This document shows, one piece after another, positions 7,591 to 16,396 of a stretch of DNA of 64,000 bases. Made by a program: the position numbers and the translations under genes. The notes under the pieces are model-generated. The model worked only from the letters and a program-made list of their open reading frames with translations. It had not been told where the DNA came from and ran no database searches. Each line of letters opens with the position of its first letter. Position 1 is the stretch's first letter. Source of the DNA: Pseudomonas turukhanskensis (GTDB lineage Bacteria; Pseudomonadota; Gammaproteobacteria; Pseudomonadales; Pseudomonadaceae); contig NZ_BSFN01000004.1 of the NCBI RefSeq assembly GCF_027922365.1, positions 62,001 through 126,000 of the forward strand, read 5' to 3'.

Positions 7591-9003
7591 ATGCTAACAA
7601 GAACAAGCCCCGTATTGTCCGATGGCACCAAGGTCGCTGACCTGATTTACCCATCTAGCCGCGAAGTGCAGATGCGCGTGTTGTCTGACCGCGAAATTTA
7701 CGAGCTGGAGATGGAAAAGATCTTCGGCAAAATCTGGGTACTGCTGGGCCATGAGTCGGAGATCCCCAACTCCGGCGACTTTATGGTCCGTGACCTGGGT
7801 TCCGATTCCGTCATCGTGGCCCGTGGCAAACAAGGTGAAGTGTTCGTCACCCTCAACGTTTGCCCGCACCGCGGCATGCGCATCAGCACTGCTGACTGCG
7901 GCAACACGCAAATCCACAAATGCATCTACCACGGTTGGGCCTTCCGCCCGAACGGCGACTTTATCGGCTCGCCGGTGGAGCGCGAGTGCATGCACGGCAA
8001 GATGCTGCCTAAAGAAGAACTGGGCCTGAAGAAAGCTCGCGTTCAGCTGTACGGCGGCCTGGTGTTCGCCACCTGGAACATCGACGGGCCGTCCTTTGAC
8101 GAGTTCCTCGGCGACGCCAAGTGGTATTACGACATGCTGTTCTGCCGCTCTGACAAAGGCATGGAAGTACTCGGCCCTCCGCAGCGCTTTATCGTCAATG
8201 CAAACTGGAAAACCGCTGGCGAGCAATCGGCAGCCGACGGCTTCCACACCCTGACCCTGCACCGCTGGTTGGGTGAAGTGGGTAACTACGCCAAGAAAGG
8301 CGAGGGCGAAACAACGGCTGATCTGAGCCCGGAAATGTACGGCGTGGAAATCAGCTCGCCGCACGGCCATGCCCTGCGTTGCATCGACCTGGCGCGCAAG
8401 ATCAAACGCCTGACTGGCCTGGACCCGGCCGAACTCACCGTGCAGCAAAAGCTCGAAGCGTTGCCGCCGGCCGGCATGACCCGCGACATGGTTGAGCAAC
8501 TGGCGAACAACCTCAGCGACGACCAACTGCAGGTGCTCACCAGCATGCCGCCGCAAGTGGGCGGGATGTTCCCGAACATTCTTTTCGGCTTTGTTTACAT
8601 TCCGCAGCCAGACGGCACCGTGGTCGGCTCCATGACCCTGCACGCCTATGTGCCGCAAGGCCCGGACAAGCTCGAGTTCGTGAACTGGATCTTCGCCGAG
8701 AAAGACGCGCCGCCAGAGTTGCGCGACAAGATGCTCAAGCAGACCATCCAGTTGTTTGGCACCTCCGGCATGGTTGAGCAGGACGACTCCGACACTTGGC
8801 CGCACATGACCCTCGCCGCCAAAGGTGCCATGGGCCGCAAGAGCACGCTCAAGTATCAGGCGTGTTTTGAAACCGGCGCTCCGGAAGGCTGGCCGGGCCC
8901 GGGTATCGTCAACGAAGGCTTTACCAAAGACGACACCCAGTGGCACTGGTGGCTGTACTGGCATGAACTGATGACGGCATCGGACGAAGAAAAAGAGTCC
9001 TGA
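7591..9003 (+). CDS. ditA1: Rieske ring-hydroxylating dioxygenase alpha subunit (DitA1-like)
   Basis: This 470-residue catalytic subunit has a Rieske [2Fe-2S] site formed by Cys91-x-His93 (CPHRG) and Cys111-x2-His114 (CIYHGW). The mononuclear iron site shows Asp216, His219 and His224 (SAADGFHTLTLH), with a later Asp in VEQDDSD (about 398). The catalytic domain carries an extended middle section (about 235-320). With its beta subunit and a ferredoxin and reductase encoded elsewhere, it would add O2 across an aromatic ring to give a cis-diol. The start is the ATG at 7591 after GTAGGAGG. Gene order matches the abietane dioxygenase, whose substrate is 7-oxodehydroabietic acid. No ferredoxin gene is in the window. 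Confidence 0.9.
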   Translation: MLTRTSPVLSDGTKVADLIYPSSREVQMRVLSDREIYELEMEKIFGKIWVLLGHESEIPNSGDFMVRDLGSDSVIVARGKQGEVFVTLNVCPHRGMRISTADCGNTQIHKCIYHGWAFRPNGDFIGSPVERECMHGKMLPKEELGLKKARVQLYGGLVFATWNIDGPSFDEFLGDAKWYYDMLFCRSDKGMEVLGPPQRFIVNANWKTAGEQSAADGFHTLTLHRWLGEVGNYAKKGEGETTADLSPEMYGVEISSPHGHALRCIDLARKIKRLTGLDPAELTVQQKLEALPPAGMTRDMVEQLANNLSDDQLQVLTSMPPQVGGMFPNILFGFVYIPQPDGTVVGSMTLHAYVPQGPDKLEFVNWIFAEKDAPPELRDKMLKQTIQLFGTSGMVEQDDSDTWPHMTLAAKGAMGRKSTLKYQACFETGAPEGWPGPGIVNEGFTKDDTQWHWWLYWHELMTASDEEKES

Positions 9004-9083
9004 TTCCGTGCAAGCCGGCGGCCGTAACAGGCCGCCCGTTCACCTGCATTCACTCGTACAAGAATAAAAAGTAGGAGTAACCC

Positions 9084-9659
9084 ATGACTGAGGTTCAACA
9101 ACGCGGCGTGGAAGATATCCAGCCGGGTTCCCCCGTCGGTACCAAGCGCGTGCCAGTGGGCTCGCCGCTTTACAACCACGTGGTCACGTTTCTGTATGAG
9201 GAAGCCACGCTGCTCGACCAGATTCGCCTTAAAGAATGGTCAGAGCTGCTGGATACCGATCTGATCTACACCGTACCGCTGCGCCAGACGCGCACCGCCT
9301 CCGAGCTGAAAACCACCATCGTGCGCACCACCCAGCATTACCACGATGACTACCGCTCGATCCTGGGCCGCATCTTGCGCCTGTCCGGCAAGAGCGCCTG
9401 GGCCGAAGACCCACCCTCGCGTACCCGTCGCCTGGTCACCAACATCTTTGTTGAAGAGACCGCCAAGGCGGACGAGTGGGTGGTGACCAGCTACCTGCTG
9501 CTGACCCGCAGCCGCTTCAAGGACCACCACGTCGACATCATCAGTGGTGAACGCCGTGATGTGCTGCGCCGTGGCGAAAATGGGTTGAAGCTGGCACGGC
9601 GTGAGGTGATCCTCGATCAAGCCGTGTTGGGTACGCCGAACTTGGCGGTGTTCCTGTAA
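9084..9659 (+). CDS. ditA2: Ring-hydroxylating dioxygenase beta subunit (DitA2-like)
   Basis: This 191-residue protein is of the usual length and NTF2-like fold for the structural beta subunit of aromatic-ring dioxygenases. Recognisable features are the early FLYEEATLLDQIRLKEW segment, the central SILGRILRL region, and the RTRRLVTNIFVEET strand typical of the family. It lies 80 bases after the alpha subunit gene with its own ribosome site (GTAGGAGTAACCC). It would assemble with the alpha subunit as an alpha3beta3 hexamer and contribute to stability and substrate range. A palindromic repeat that may end the transcript follows at 9677. Confidence 0.88.
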   Translation: MTEVQQRGVEDIQPGSPVGTKRVPVGSPLYNHVVTFLYEEATLLDQIRLKEWSELLDTDLIYTVPLRQTRTASELKTTIVRTTQHYHDDYRSILGRILRLSGKSAWAEDPPSRTRRLVTNIFVEETAKADEWVVTSYLLLTRSRFKDHHVDIISGERRDVLRRGENGLKLARREVILDQAVLGTPNLAVFL

Positions 9660-9676
9660 ACGACGCCGTCGCTCTT

Positions 9677-9744
9677 CGTAGGGTGTGCTCCGCGCACCAA
9701 CGGGCAAACGCATATGGCCCTTGGTGCGCGAAGCACACCCTACG
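9677..9744. repeat. Inverted repeat, GTAGGGTGTGC family, copy 1
   Basis: CGTAGGGTGTGCTCCGCGCA and the inverted GTGCGCGAAGCACACCCTAC flank a short loop. It lies between the convergent beta-subunit and DUF2889 genes and probably acts as a bidirectional terminator. A second copy lies at 20471-20539. Confidence 0.7.
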
Positions 9745-10498
9745 CTGACGGCGTTGGCGTGAACACTTCCTGCAGCCACGCGTTATCGGTGGCACACAAC
9801 CGTTGCCCTTCATTACTGAAATCCAACGTTGACCCCTTCATTCGCAACGCCTGCTCGGCCCGCTCGGGCTGCTGGGTGAAGCAATGCCCGGTATTCACTG
9901 CATGCACCTGCGCGTCCAGGTTGTACGCGCGCCCCATCGAGATCAGCGTGCAGCGCCGCAGCAACAGCGCCGCCTCGGCCACGTCTTCTGACAGATTGCT
10001 CAACGCCCACTTCGCCATACCTTCGCGCAGGTTCACTCCGGCGTACGCATACGGCCCCTCGATATGCGTGCCGTCGATATCCCACGTCAGGTCTTCATTG
10101 CCGTCGCGCACCAGGGTCGCGCGGGTGCGCTGATTGACCCGCTCGCCCACAAAGATGTCGTAGCGGCGCTTTTCGCTACCCCGTGCTGCAGTCGCAATCG
10201 CCAACCCCGCCAGGTCCAGCAGGTGCGTGCACTGGTGGTTGGCATCGGTTTGTCGGGTTACTGAGTGGGCGACCCTGCTCAACGGCATTCCCAGCAACTG
10301 CTGTAACTGCGCGGTGGCTTGCGGGCACGCGGAGTAGGGGAAGCGCAGCGCTTCGCCGCCGATAGCCGTGACGCTCCCGGCCTCATGGCGCACCCAGACG
10401 CGGAAGTGATGGAAGTCGTCTTCCAGGGCGGCGCGCACCTCGCCACCGTACTCGGTGTAGTTGGCGATGATGTCTACGCGACGACGAAAACCGGCCAT
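9740..10498 (-). CDS. DUF2889 family protein
   Basis: This protein of about 252 residues matches the pattern of DUF2889, a family often found inside aromatic and steroid catabolic clusters of proteobacteria with no assigned function. The C-terminal region has a Cys-containing helix near TGHCFTQQPERAEQALRMKG. The N-terminal region is beta-rich with many Asp and His (DDFHHFRVWVRHE). There is no signal peptide or membrane segment. The start is taken as the ATG at 10498, preceded by AAGGATATTGAGC; an alternative start lies two codons upstream. It is divergent from the SDR at 10600 and shares its control region. I cannot give it a function. Confidence 0.7.
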   Translation of the reverse strand: MAGFRRRVDIIANYTEYGGEVRAALEDDFHHFRVWVRHEAGSVTAIGGEALRFPYSACPQATAQLQQLLGMPLSRVAHSVTRQTDANHQCTHLLDLAGLAIATAARGSEKRRYDIFVGERVNQRTRATLVRDGNEDLTWDIDGTHIEGPYAYAGVNLREGMAKWALSNLSEDVAEAALLLRRCTLISMGRAYNLDAQVHAVNTGHCFTQQPERAEQALRMKGSTLDFSNEGQRLCATDNAWLQEVFTPTPSA

Positions 10499-10521
10499 GC
10501 TCAATATCCTTGTTCTACTGC

Positions 10522-10574
10522 TGTTCAGTCGGGCGAAATCGGTTATATTTGAACACTATAACCAATTATGTTCA
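10522..10574. promoter_or_regulatory. TGAACA-type inverted repeats in the DUF2889/SDR divergent region
   Basis: TGAACA (10550-10555) and TGTTCA (10569-10574) form an inverted pair, and a further TGTTCA lies at 10522-10527. GGTTAT (10541-10546) and ATAACC (10558-10563) form another inverted pair that includes a TATATT -10-like box. Similar TGAACA elements occur at 13335, 14325 and 20566, all before genes of the cluster, suggesting one shared regulator, possibly the TetR protein encoded at 13412. Confidence 0.45.
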
Positions 10575-10599
10575 TCAAAAAACAAGAAAAGGAGGGGCT

Positions 10600-11400
10600 A
10601 TGGCTCTGCTCAATGAACAGGTGGCGGTCATTACCGGCGCTGGTGGCGGCATCGGGCGCGGCATTGCGCTGAATTTCGCCAAAGAAGGCGCCGCCGTCGT
10701 GGTCGCCGAGCTGGATGCCGCCAGCGGCGAAGCCGTGGTGGCAGAGCTAAAGGCCCTGGGCGGCAAGGCGGTGTTTCTCAAGACCGACGTGTGCAAGAAA
10801 GCCGATATCGAAGCGGCCGTGCAGTTGGCGGTGGATGAGTTTGGCGGCCTGGATATTCTGGTCAACAACGCCTTCGCGCCCACGCCCAACGTGCTCCTCG
10901 AAGAAAAAACCGATGCCATGCTCGAGCAAACCCTCAACTCGACCGTGTGGGCGGCCTGGTGGGCGATGAAAGCTGCACTGCCACATATGAAAGCGCGAGG
11001 CGGCGGCAAGATCATCAACTTCTACTCGATCGATATCGAGATCGGCGCTTGGCTGCACGGCGACTACAACACCGCCAAGTCGGCCATCGTTGGCCTGACC
11101 CGCAGTGCGGCGTCCGAGTGGGGCCGGTTCAATATCCGCACCAACGCCATCGCCCCAACGGCGATGGGCGCGACCTTCCACAAGCTGGCGGCGGAGACGC
11201 CCGGGTTCGCGGAAATGTCCGCGTCGATGCGCCCGTTGGGCCGCTCGGGTGATCCGGAAACGGATATTGGCCCTGTGGTGGTGTTTCTGGCGTCCGAGAT
11301 GTCGCGCTATATCACCGGCGAGACCATTCATGTGGATGGTGGGTTGCATTTGCCGGGCTACAACTCTCGCCCCAAAGGCGTGGCGTTTCGCGAGTATTGA
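10600..11400 (+). CDS. ditI: Short-chain dehydrogenase/reductase (DitI-like)
   Basis: This 266-residue classical SDR has the cofactor motif TGAGGGIGRG near residue 13, NNAFAP in place of NNAG, and a complete active site: Ser 13 residues before the Tyr (INFYSIDIEIG) and YNTAK. The C-terminal segment ETIHVDGGLHLPGY is typical. The start is the ATG at 10600 with a strong GGAGGGG site; an upstream in-frame codon has none. It is followed by a strong terminator hairpin, so it is probably monocistronic. By position it corresponds to ditI. A likely job is oxidation of a ring or side-chain hydroxyl to a ketone. Confidence 0.82.
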   Translation: MALLNEQVAVITGAGGGIGRGIALNFAKEGAAVVVAELDAASGEAVVAELKALGGKAVFLKTDVCKKADIEAAVQLAVDEFGGLDILVNNAFAPTPNVLLEEKTDAMLEQTLNSTVWAAWWAMKAALPHMKARGGGKIINFYSIDIEIGAWLHGDYNTAKSAIVGLTRSAASEWGRFNIRTNAIAPTAMGATFHKLAAETPGFAEMSASMRPLGRSGDPETDIGPVVVFLASEMSRYITGETIHVDGGLHLPGYNSRPKGVAFREY

Positions 11401-11414
11401 GTTGCGTCAGGCAT

Positions 11415-11445
11415 AAAAAAACGCGGTCAGATGGCCGCGTTTTTT
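11415..11445. terminator. Rho-independent terminator after the SDR
   Basis: ACGCGG and CCGCGT form the stem around an 8-base loop, with A-run and T-run flanks, so it can work in both directions between the convergent SDR and CoA-ligase genes. Confidence 0.85.
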
Positions 11446-11490
11446 ATTGCGTACGCTCTACGATCATATGCTCGGTCTTGATAACCGCAC

Positions 11491-11580
11491 CGTCGTCCCC
11501 GCGAAGGCGGGGACCCATAATTTAGCGGCGAGCGCCGTTTCCTGAAAGAAACTGGATTCCCGCCTTCGCGGGAATGACGG
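11491..11580. repeat. Short palindromic intergenic repeats, pair 2
   Basis: CCCCGCGAAGGCGGGGACCC (11498 on) and GGATTCCCGCCTTCGCGGG (11554 on) repeat the two units seen at 1376-1450, in the opposite order, between convergent genes. Confidence 0.6.
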
Positions 11581-11597
11581 TGTATGGGGCCAAACGT

Positions 11598-13229
11598 TTA
11601 TTTCTTCGACACGGTGATATTCGTCGTCTCTAAGTCCCACGTCCCTGGCGTTTTCCCTTCATCACGCAGCTGATACTTCAACACCCGCCCCTGCGGGTTT
11701 TTCGGCAGGCTGGTGCGAAATTCGATATAGCGTGGCAGGGCGTAGTAGGGCACCGAATCGGTCGCCCAGTGGAACAGCTCTTCAGGCTGCAACGTCGCCC
11801 CTTCATGCAGTATCGCGGTCACTTTTACATCGTCTTCGCCCTTGTCGGACGGCACCGCATGCACGGCGACCTCGGCCAACGCCGGGTGTACGGCAAAGGC
11901 GGCTTCCATCTCGAAGCTGGAGATGTTTTCCCCGCGCCGACGCAGGTAGTCCTTTTTGCGGTCAACGAAATAGAAGAAGCCGTCGTCGTCGAACCGGCCA
12001 ATGTCGCCGCTGTGGAACCACATATTGCGCATCAGTTTTTGCGTGTCTTCCGGACGGCGCCAGTAGCCTTGGAACATGATGTCCGGGCGCAGAGGTCGCA
12101 CGACGATCTCACCTGGAGTACCGGGCGGCACTTCCTGGTCGAGGTCATCGACAATGCGTACATCGAAGTCGGGAATACGTTTACCCGAAGAACCCGGCGC
12201 GGCGTATTCGCCGGCGGCCAGCGAGGTGATCACACAGGCTTCGGTCAGGCCATAGCCATTGCCACCCACCAGCTTGGTTCCAAAGCGCTCACGCCAGATC
12301 TTTTTGGTTTCTTCGGTGTAGGGGTTGCCGCGTGCGGTGTGGATTTGGCCGACGCAACGCAGCATGGCGTCGTTGTCTGGGGCCTGGGCCAGCAGCCCGC
12401 CCATGCCGCCGAGAATGGAGGCGATAGTGGCGCCGGAGCGTTCCACTTCCTGCCAGAAGTTCGAGACCGAGAAGCGCGGCAGAATGGCGGCGCGCGCGCC
12501 TACCAGAATGCTGGCGATGATCGACACGCACAGGGCGTTCATATGGAACAGCGGTAGCGGAGTGATGGTGACATCGTCCGGGCCGGCGGGGCCTGCGCGC
12601 AATTGCAAGCGCGCCAGGTTGCACATGAAGTTGTAGCTGATCATGCAGCCCTTCGAGGGCCCGGTAGTGCCCGAGGTGTAGATAAGGCAGGCGAGGTCGG
12701 ATGGTTGCGGTTTGGTCGCCAGCGGCGTGGCATCACTGCCGCGGAACTCGTCCAGCGGGGCGATGCGAATGCTGCACTCGGGAATCTGTTCCGGTGTGCC
12801 GCGATGCAGAATGTGGTGCACGTCGTGCAGTTGTTCTGCCAATGGCGTGATGCGTGCCAAGTACGCCGCTTCGCAAATCACCACCGAGGTGCCGGTATCG
12901 GCAATTTGATGGCGCAGGAATTCGCCTTTCAAGGCGGTGTTGATCGGCACGCTGACGGCACACAGCTTGTTGATGGCCAGCCAGGTGGTGACCGCATCGA
13001 TGTTGTTATCGAGCATGGTCAATACGGTTTCGCCGGGCTTTACCCCAAGGCTAGACAGTGCGTTGGCCATTTTGGTCGATAGTGAGTCAACCTCGGCGTA
13101 TGTGTATAACTCTCCGCTGAAATCCAGCAATACTTTGTCTGGATGTCGCGCCACCGCACGATCTAGTGCTGCAATGACAGTGTCTCGTTCTCCCACTGCC
13201 CACGTGTCTGGATTTCCAGTGCTGCCCAT
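11598..13229 (-). CDS. ditJ: AMP-forming acyl-CoA ligase (DitJ-like)
   Basis: This ANL-superfamily ligase of 543 residues has the phosphate-binding loop YTSGTTGPSKG, a GYGLTEA adenine-binding motif, the hinge region FFYFVDRKKDYLRRRGENIS, and the C-terminal catalytic Lys region LPKNPQGRVLK. It would activate a carboxylate with ATP and load it onto CoA. The start chosen is the ATG at 13229, preceded by GGAG at proper spacing; a longer frame opens at 13256. It is transcribed divergently from the TetR gene across a region with a TGAACA motif. In the abietane cluster this is ditJ. The acid used here may be the diterpenoid carboxylate or a ring-cleavage product. Confidence 0.85.
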   Translation of the reverse strand: MGSTGNPDTWAVGERDTVIAALDRAVARHPDKVLLDFSGELYTYAEVDSLSTKMANALSSLGVKPGETVLTMLDNNIDAVTTWLAINKLCAVSVPINTALKGEFLRHQIADTGTSVVICEAAYLARITPLAEQLHDVHHILHRGTPEQIPECSIRIAPLDEFRGSDATPLATKPQPSDLACLIYTSGTTGPSKGCMISYNFMCNLARLQLRAGPAGPDDVTITPLPLFHMNALCVSIIASILVGARAAILPRFSVSNFWQEVERSGATIASILGGMGGLLAQAPDNDAMLRCVGQIHTARGNPYTEETKKIWRERFGTKLVGGNGYGLTEACVITSLAAGEYAAPGSSGKRIPDFDVRIVDDLDQEVPPGTPGEIVVRPLRPDIMFQGYWRRPEDTQKLMRNMWFHSGDIGRFDDDGFFYFVDRKKDYLRRRGENISSFEMEAAFAVHPALAEVAVHAVPSDKGEDDVKVTAILHEGATLQPEELFHWATDSVPYYALPRYIEFRTSLPKNPQGRVLKYQLRDEGKTPGTWDLETTNITVSKK

Positions 13230-13334
13230 GAGTTTTCTCCGTTTAGGCAGCCTCAACGACTGATCTGCCTGCTTTTATTTTGAAGAGAGAACCGGATTCT
13301 AAATACAAACTTCGGAAATGTCTTTAGCAAAGAG

Positions 13335-13350
13335 TTGAACATATAGTGTT
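13335..13350. promoter_or_regulatory. TGAACA-type element between the ligase and TetR genes
   Basis: TTGAACATATAGTGTT holds a TGAACA half-site facing TGTT and includes TATAGT as a possible -10 box. Autoregulation by the TetR protein is a reasonable guess. The symmetry is weaker than at 10550 or 20568. Confidence 0.35.
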
Positions 13351-13411
13351 ATTTATGCACAGCTCTTGTGCTAATGTTTCGCATCTTTAGCCTCCATGAG
13401 CCCAACCTTTC

Positions 13412-14131
13412 ATGCCAAAACGCGCAGCCACGAAAGCCGAAACAGCCTCGCCAGCCCCTAAAACAAAGAAAACTGCTGCGCCAGATGCTTCGCTGCGCAC
13501 GGTAAAACCGGCGGCCAGAAACAGTGCGGCGGGTGTCAAAGTTAAGCCCAATCGGCGGTCCGAAGAGACCATCGCCAATATCCTCAAGGCCACTGAAGAA
13601 GTGGTGCTGATGTCTGGCGCGGACCGCATTTCGATTCTCGATGTGTGCCAGGTAGCAGGTGTGTCGCGCGGCACGTTCTACCGCTACTTCTCGTCGCAAG
13701 AAGACTTGTTGGACACCTTTTCCCGGCACAAACGCGAGAGTTTCCACACCTCGCTGTCCCAGGAGCTGGGCCATATCAGTGATCCCGAAGCGCGCCTGAA
13801 TGCGCTGTTTGCCTACCTCGACAACTACCTGGAACAGAGCCGTGCTCGCCGGCTGTTGGTGGTGGCGCCGGACTATGCGCTGGGCTTCTTCCGCCGCATT
13901 TTCCACGACTCGATCGTGCGCTTTCAGGATGGCCTGGGCATCGTGTTCGATGATTGGGACGACCGCCTGGGCGTGCGTCTGGACCGTGAACTGATCTGCG
14001 AGATGATCATTCGTTATGTCTTGAGCGAAATCCTTGTGCCCGAGGCCGCCGGCCGTCGCTTATTCCCGGTGCGTGTAAAAAAACTGATCGGCGCGTTGAT
14101 CATGGGTTCGACTTCGCGCACCCGCCGCTAA
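13412..14131 (+). CDS. ditK: TetR-family regulator with basic N-terminal extension (DitK-like)
   Basis: This 239-residue protein has a TetR helix-turn-helix at about residues 55-100 (ILDVCQVAGVSRGTFYRYFS) and a ligand-binding C-terminal domain. The first 45 residues are a Lys/Ala/Pro-rich extension unusual for TetR proteins; they could add DNA contacts, or the true start could be later. It is divergent from the CoA ligase, corresponding to ditK. Likely ligands are CoA thioesters or diterpenoid acids. Candidate operators are the TGAACA inverted repeats at 10550, 13335, 14325 and 20568. Confidence 0.8.
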   Translation: MPKRAATKAETASPAPKTKKTAAPDASLRTVKPAARNSAAGVKVKPNRRSEETIANILKATEEVVLMSGADRISILDVCQVAGVSRGTFYRYFSSQEDLLDTFSRHKRESFHTSLSQELGHISDPEARLNALFAYLDNYLEQSRARRLLVVAPDYALGFFRRIFHDSIVRFQDGLGIVFDDWDDRLGVRLDRELICEMIIRYVLSEILVPEAAGRRLFPVRVKKLIGALIMGSTSRTRR

Positions 14132-14158
14132 TCGCGTTTTACACCGCGCAACACCGCC

Positions 14159-14183
14159 AAAGCCCCCGTATCTCGGGGGCTTT
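14159..14183 (+). terminator. Terminator hairpin after the TetR gene
   Basis: AAAGCCCCCG and CGGGGGCTTT form a stem with a four- to five-base loop, 28 bases after the TetR stop. The T-run is short. Confidence 0.65.
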
Positions 14184-14324
14184 GCGTTTCTGCCTGCTGC
14201 ATTTCCCTGTGACCCCATTCCGTTCGTCCCCCTCCATTCGCGGCACTCGCCGGTAAAACTGACACCCAGTCGACACCTCTAGAAGGCTCTGGCACGGGCT
14301 TCTACGCGCCGACTGAAAATAATA

Positions 14325-14349
14325 TGAACAGATTTTTGATTTCTGCTCA
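14325..14349. promoter_or_regulatory. TGAACA-type inverted repeat upstream of the amidohydrolase operon
   Basis: TGAACAGA (14325-14332) and TCTGCTCA (14342-14349) match as inverted arms in 7 of 8 positions, separated by 9 bases. The left arm context ATATGAACA is identical to that at 20564. Confidence 0.45.
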
Positions 14350-14468
14350 TTTTAAATTTAAGCTCTGGCCTCAGCAGCGAGCCTTTCGGCATTCCTTTTC
14401 GTGGCTGACCACGTAAAAGCGCCGCGCTAACAACCAACAAAAAAGTACCAACCTTGAGGTGCCTAGCC

Positions 14469-15533
14469 ATGCTTATTGATCTCCACGCACACGCTCCCCA
14501 TCCGGGCTATTACAACCAGCACCCACACTGGGGCCCGTTCTTTGAGCAACACCCCGACGGCGATATCAAGCTGCGTGTAGGCGAGTGGATTCTTGGCTTG
14601 GGGTCGCCGGAGCGTAAGGCGGCTGTGCGTTCGGGCAATGGTCCGAAACTGGAAGAATATTTCGCTCGCTGGGCAGACCCGAAAGTGCGCCTGGCCGGCA
14701 TGAACGCTGCGGGGCAAAACCTGCAGGTGGTCTCGGTGCCGTCGCACTGCTACATGTACTGGACCGAAGCCGAGTTCGCCGTACCGTTTGCCCGCAAGGT
14801 GAACGAAACCCTCGCCGAGTACTGCTCCGCCGCGCCGGACCGCCTGATGTACTGGGCCCACGCGCCGCTGAACGTGCCGGAAGCGGCTGCCGCTGAACTG
14901 CGCTACGCCTGCACCGAACTCGGCGCGAAAGGCCTGGTGGCCGGTGGCGCCAACTTTGGTGGTCTGGAATACGACTCGCCGGAACTGGATGTGGTGTGGC
15001 GCACGCTGTGCGACCTCGACTTGCCCATCTTCGTACACGGCTACAACCAGTCGGTTACCTGGGGCAAAGACGCCAACACCGACCGTTACGAAACCACCGC
15101 CATCGTTGGCATGCAGTACGACGAAAGCCGGTGCTTCTGGAACCTGATCTGCGGCGGCGTGCTCGATCGCTTCCCGGACCTCAAGGTGTACATCACCCAC
15201 GGCGGCGGCTACGTGCCGTACCAGTTGGGCCGCCTGGCGAAAACCAACGAAAACCTGGACGTGAAGTACAACAAACGTCCTTTCCTCGACTACATGAAGA
15301 ACTTCTACTTTGACGTTGAGCTGCACGAAGTGCCCATGCGCCAAGCGCTGGTCGACATCATTGGCGTGGACCACGTGCTCTACGGCAGCAACTTCGGCGG
15401 CAGCGATGCCGTGCGTCACGATCTAACCCATGGTTTGAAACTGTCCGACGCGGACCTGAACAAAATCCGCTACGAAAACGCCTGCCGGTTGCTGCACCTC
15501 GATCCGGCCAAATTGGGCCAGGTAGGTGCCTGA
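14469..15533 (+). CDS. Amidohydrolase-2 family protein (ACMSD-like), altered Asp motif
   Basis: This 354-residue TIM-barrel protein of the amidohydrolase_2 / ACMSD class has metal-binding residues visible as DLHAH near the N-terminus, the barrel His in FVHGYN, and ITHGGGYVPYQLGR. At the C-terminal strand, where decarboxylases and hydrolases of this class read G[ST]DYP, this protein reads LYGSNFGGSD. The usual Asp is therefore Asn, with an Asp four residues later. Family members decarboxylate or hydrate unsaturated acids, such as 4-oxalomesaconate hydratase and ACMS decarboxylase. The ATG at 14469 follows GAGGTGCC. It starts a tight five-gene operon, and I recall it as ditL by order. Confidence 0.75.
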   Translation: MLIDLHAHAPHPGYYNQHPHWGPFFEQHPDGDIKLRVGEWILGLGSPERKAAVRSGNGPKLEEYFARWADPKVRLAGMNAAGQNLQVVSVPSHCYMYWTEAEFAVPFARKVNETLAEYCSAAPDRLMYWAHAPLNVPEAAAAELRYACTELGAKGLVAGGANFGGLEYDSPELDVVWRTLCDLDLPIFVHGYNQSVTWGKDANTDRYETTAIVGMQYDESRCFWNLICGGVLDRFPDLKVYITHGGGYVPYQLGRLAKTNENLDVKYNKRPFLDYMKNFYFDVELHEVPMRQALVDIIGVDHVLYGSNFGGSDAVRHDLTHGLKLSDADLNKIRYENACRLLHLDPAKLGQVGA

Positions 15534-16384
15534 TGAAGCTGGCGCGTTGTGAGTATTTTTCTACTGGTGCTTTTTGGGCTGTGGTTGATGTCGCTCAGGA
15601 TCAAGTGACGCCGATTGCCGGCGACTTTGAAGAGTGGGCCCCGGCTGTTGCGGCAGGCCGTGGCATTAGCTCGCTGCGCTTTTCCGGGCCAGCATTGCCA
15701 CTGTCGAAAGTGCGCTTGCTGCCGCCTATTGAGCGAGTAAATCGCGTGGTGGTGGCCGGTGCTAACTACGCCAAACACCTGGTGGAATTCGGCTTGAGCG
15801 CACCGGCCCAGCCAGTCGCGTTTCTCAAGGCCTACGGCGCGCTGATCGGCGCCCACGACCCGATCCGTTTTCCGCCACTCACCGAAGAGCTGGATCACGA
15901 AGTGGAGCTGGTGGCGGTGATTGGTAGTAACGAGATCGACCTGGAAAACCCGCTGGCCAGCGTGCTCGGTTACACCGTGGGGAACGACGTCAGCTCCCGC
16001 GATTTACAGCGTAGCGGTCCGCCGGGTATCGGTATGGACCTCTTCGCCGCGAAAAGCCAAGACCGGACAACGGGCCTGGGCCCCTGGATTGTCACCAAGG
16101 ACGAGTTTCCCGAGGGCTCGCCCAAGCTGCGCCTGACGTTGAAAGTGAACGGCGAAACCAGGCAGGACGGCAACACTGCCGAAATGACCTGGGACGTCGG
16201 CCAACTCATCAGTTTTGTGCAGCAGCGGTCCAGCTTTGCCTGCGGCGATGTGCTGTTCACCGGCTCACCCGCCGGCGTCGGCATGGGCACCGGGCTGTAT
16301 TTGAAAGAGGGCGATGTGGTCGAAGCCAGTGTTGAAGGCATCGGCACCTTGCGCAATGTGGTCAGCGAAAAGAACCGTGGCTAA
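15533..16384 (+). CDS. FAH-family protein
   Basis: This 283-residue FAH-type enzyme has metal ligands in LDHEVELVAVIG and GYTVGNDVSSRD. It is close in size and layout to the enzyme at 457, and the shared stretches (EVELVAV, GYTVGND) suggest the two are paralogues. It overlaps the amidohydrolase stop by one base (TGATG), so it is translationally coupled. The pairing with an ACMSD-like protein is what a hydratase/decarboxylase step on an unsaturated keto acid would need. Order suggests ditM. Reaction unknown. Confidence 0.82.
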   Translation: MKLARCEYFSTGAFWAVVDVAQDQVTPIAGDFEEWAPAVAAGRGISSLRFSGPALPLSKVRLLPPIERVNRVVVAGANYAKHLVEFGLSAPAQPVAFLKAYGALIGAHDPIRFPPLTEELDHEVELVAVIGSNEIDLENPLASVLGYTVGNDVSSRDLQRSGPPGIGMDLFAAKSQDRTTGLGPWIVTKDEFPEGSPKLRLTLKVNGETRQDGNTAEMTWDVGQLISFVQQRSSFACGDVLFTGSPAGVGMGTGLYLKEGDVVEASVEGIGTLRNVVSEKNRG

Positions 16385-16396
16385 CGAGAGCAAACG

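Larger units (their letters stand above)
14132..14468. other. Intergenic region between TetR and amidohydrolase genes
   Basis: This 337-base gap holds a terminator hairpin (14159-14183), no credible gene, an AT-rich stretch from 14320, the TGAACA-type inverted repeat at 14325-14349, and a GAGG ribosome site before the ATG at 14469. It is the likely promoter region of the 14469-18976 operon. Confidence 0.6.

Noticed and set aside
7594..8964. 456-codon minus-strand frame opposite the Rieske alpha gene
   Set aside because: Antisense shadow of a gene with clear Rieske and iron-site motifs; the translation is His/Val/Ala-rich without family features.
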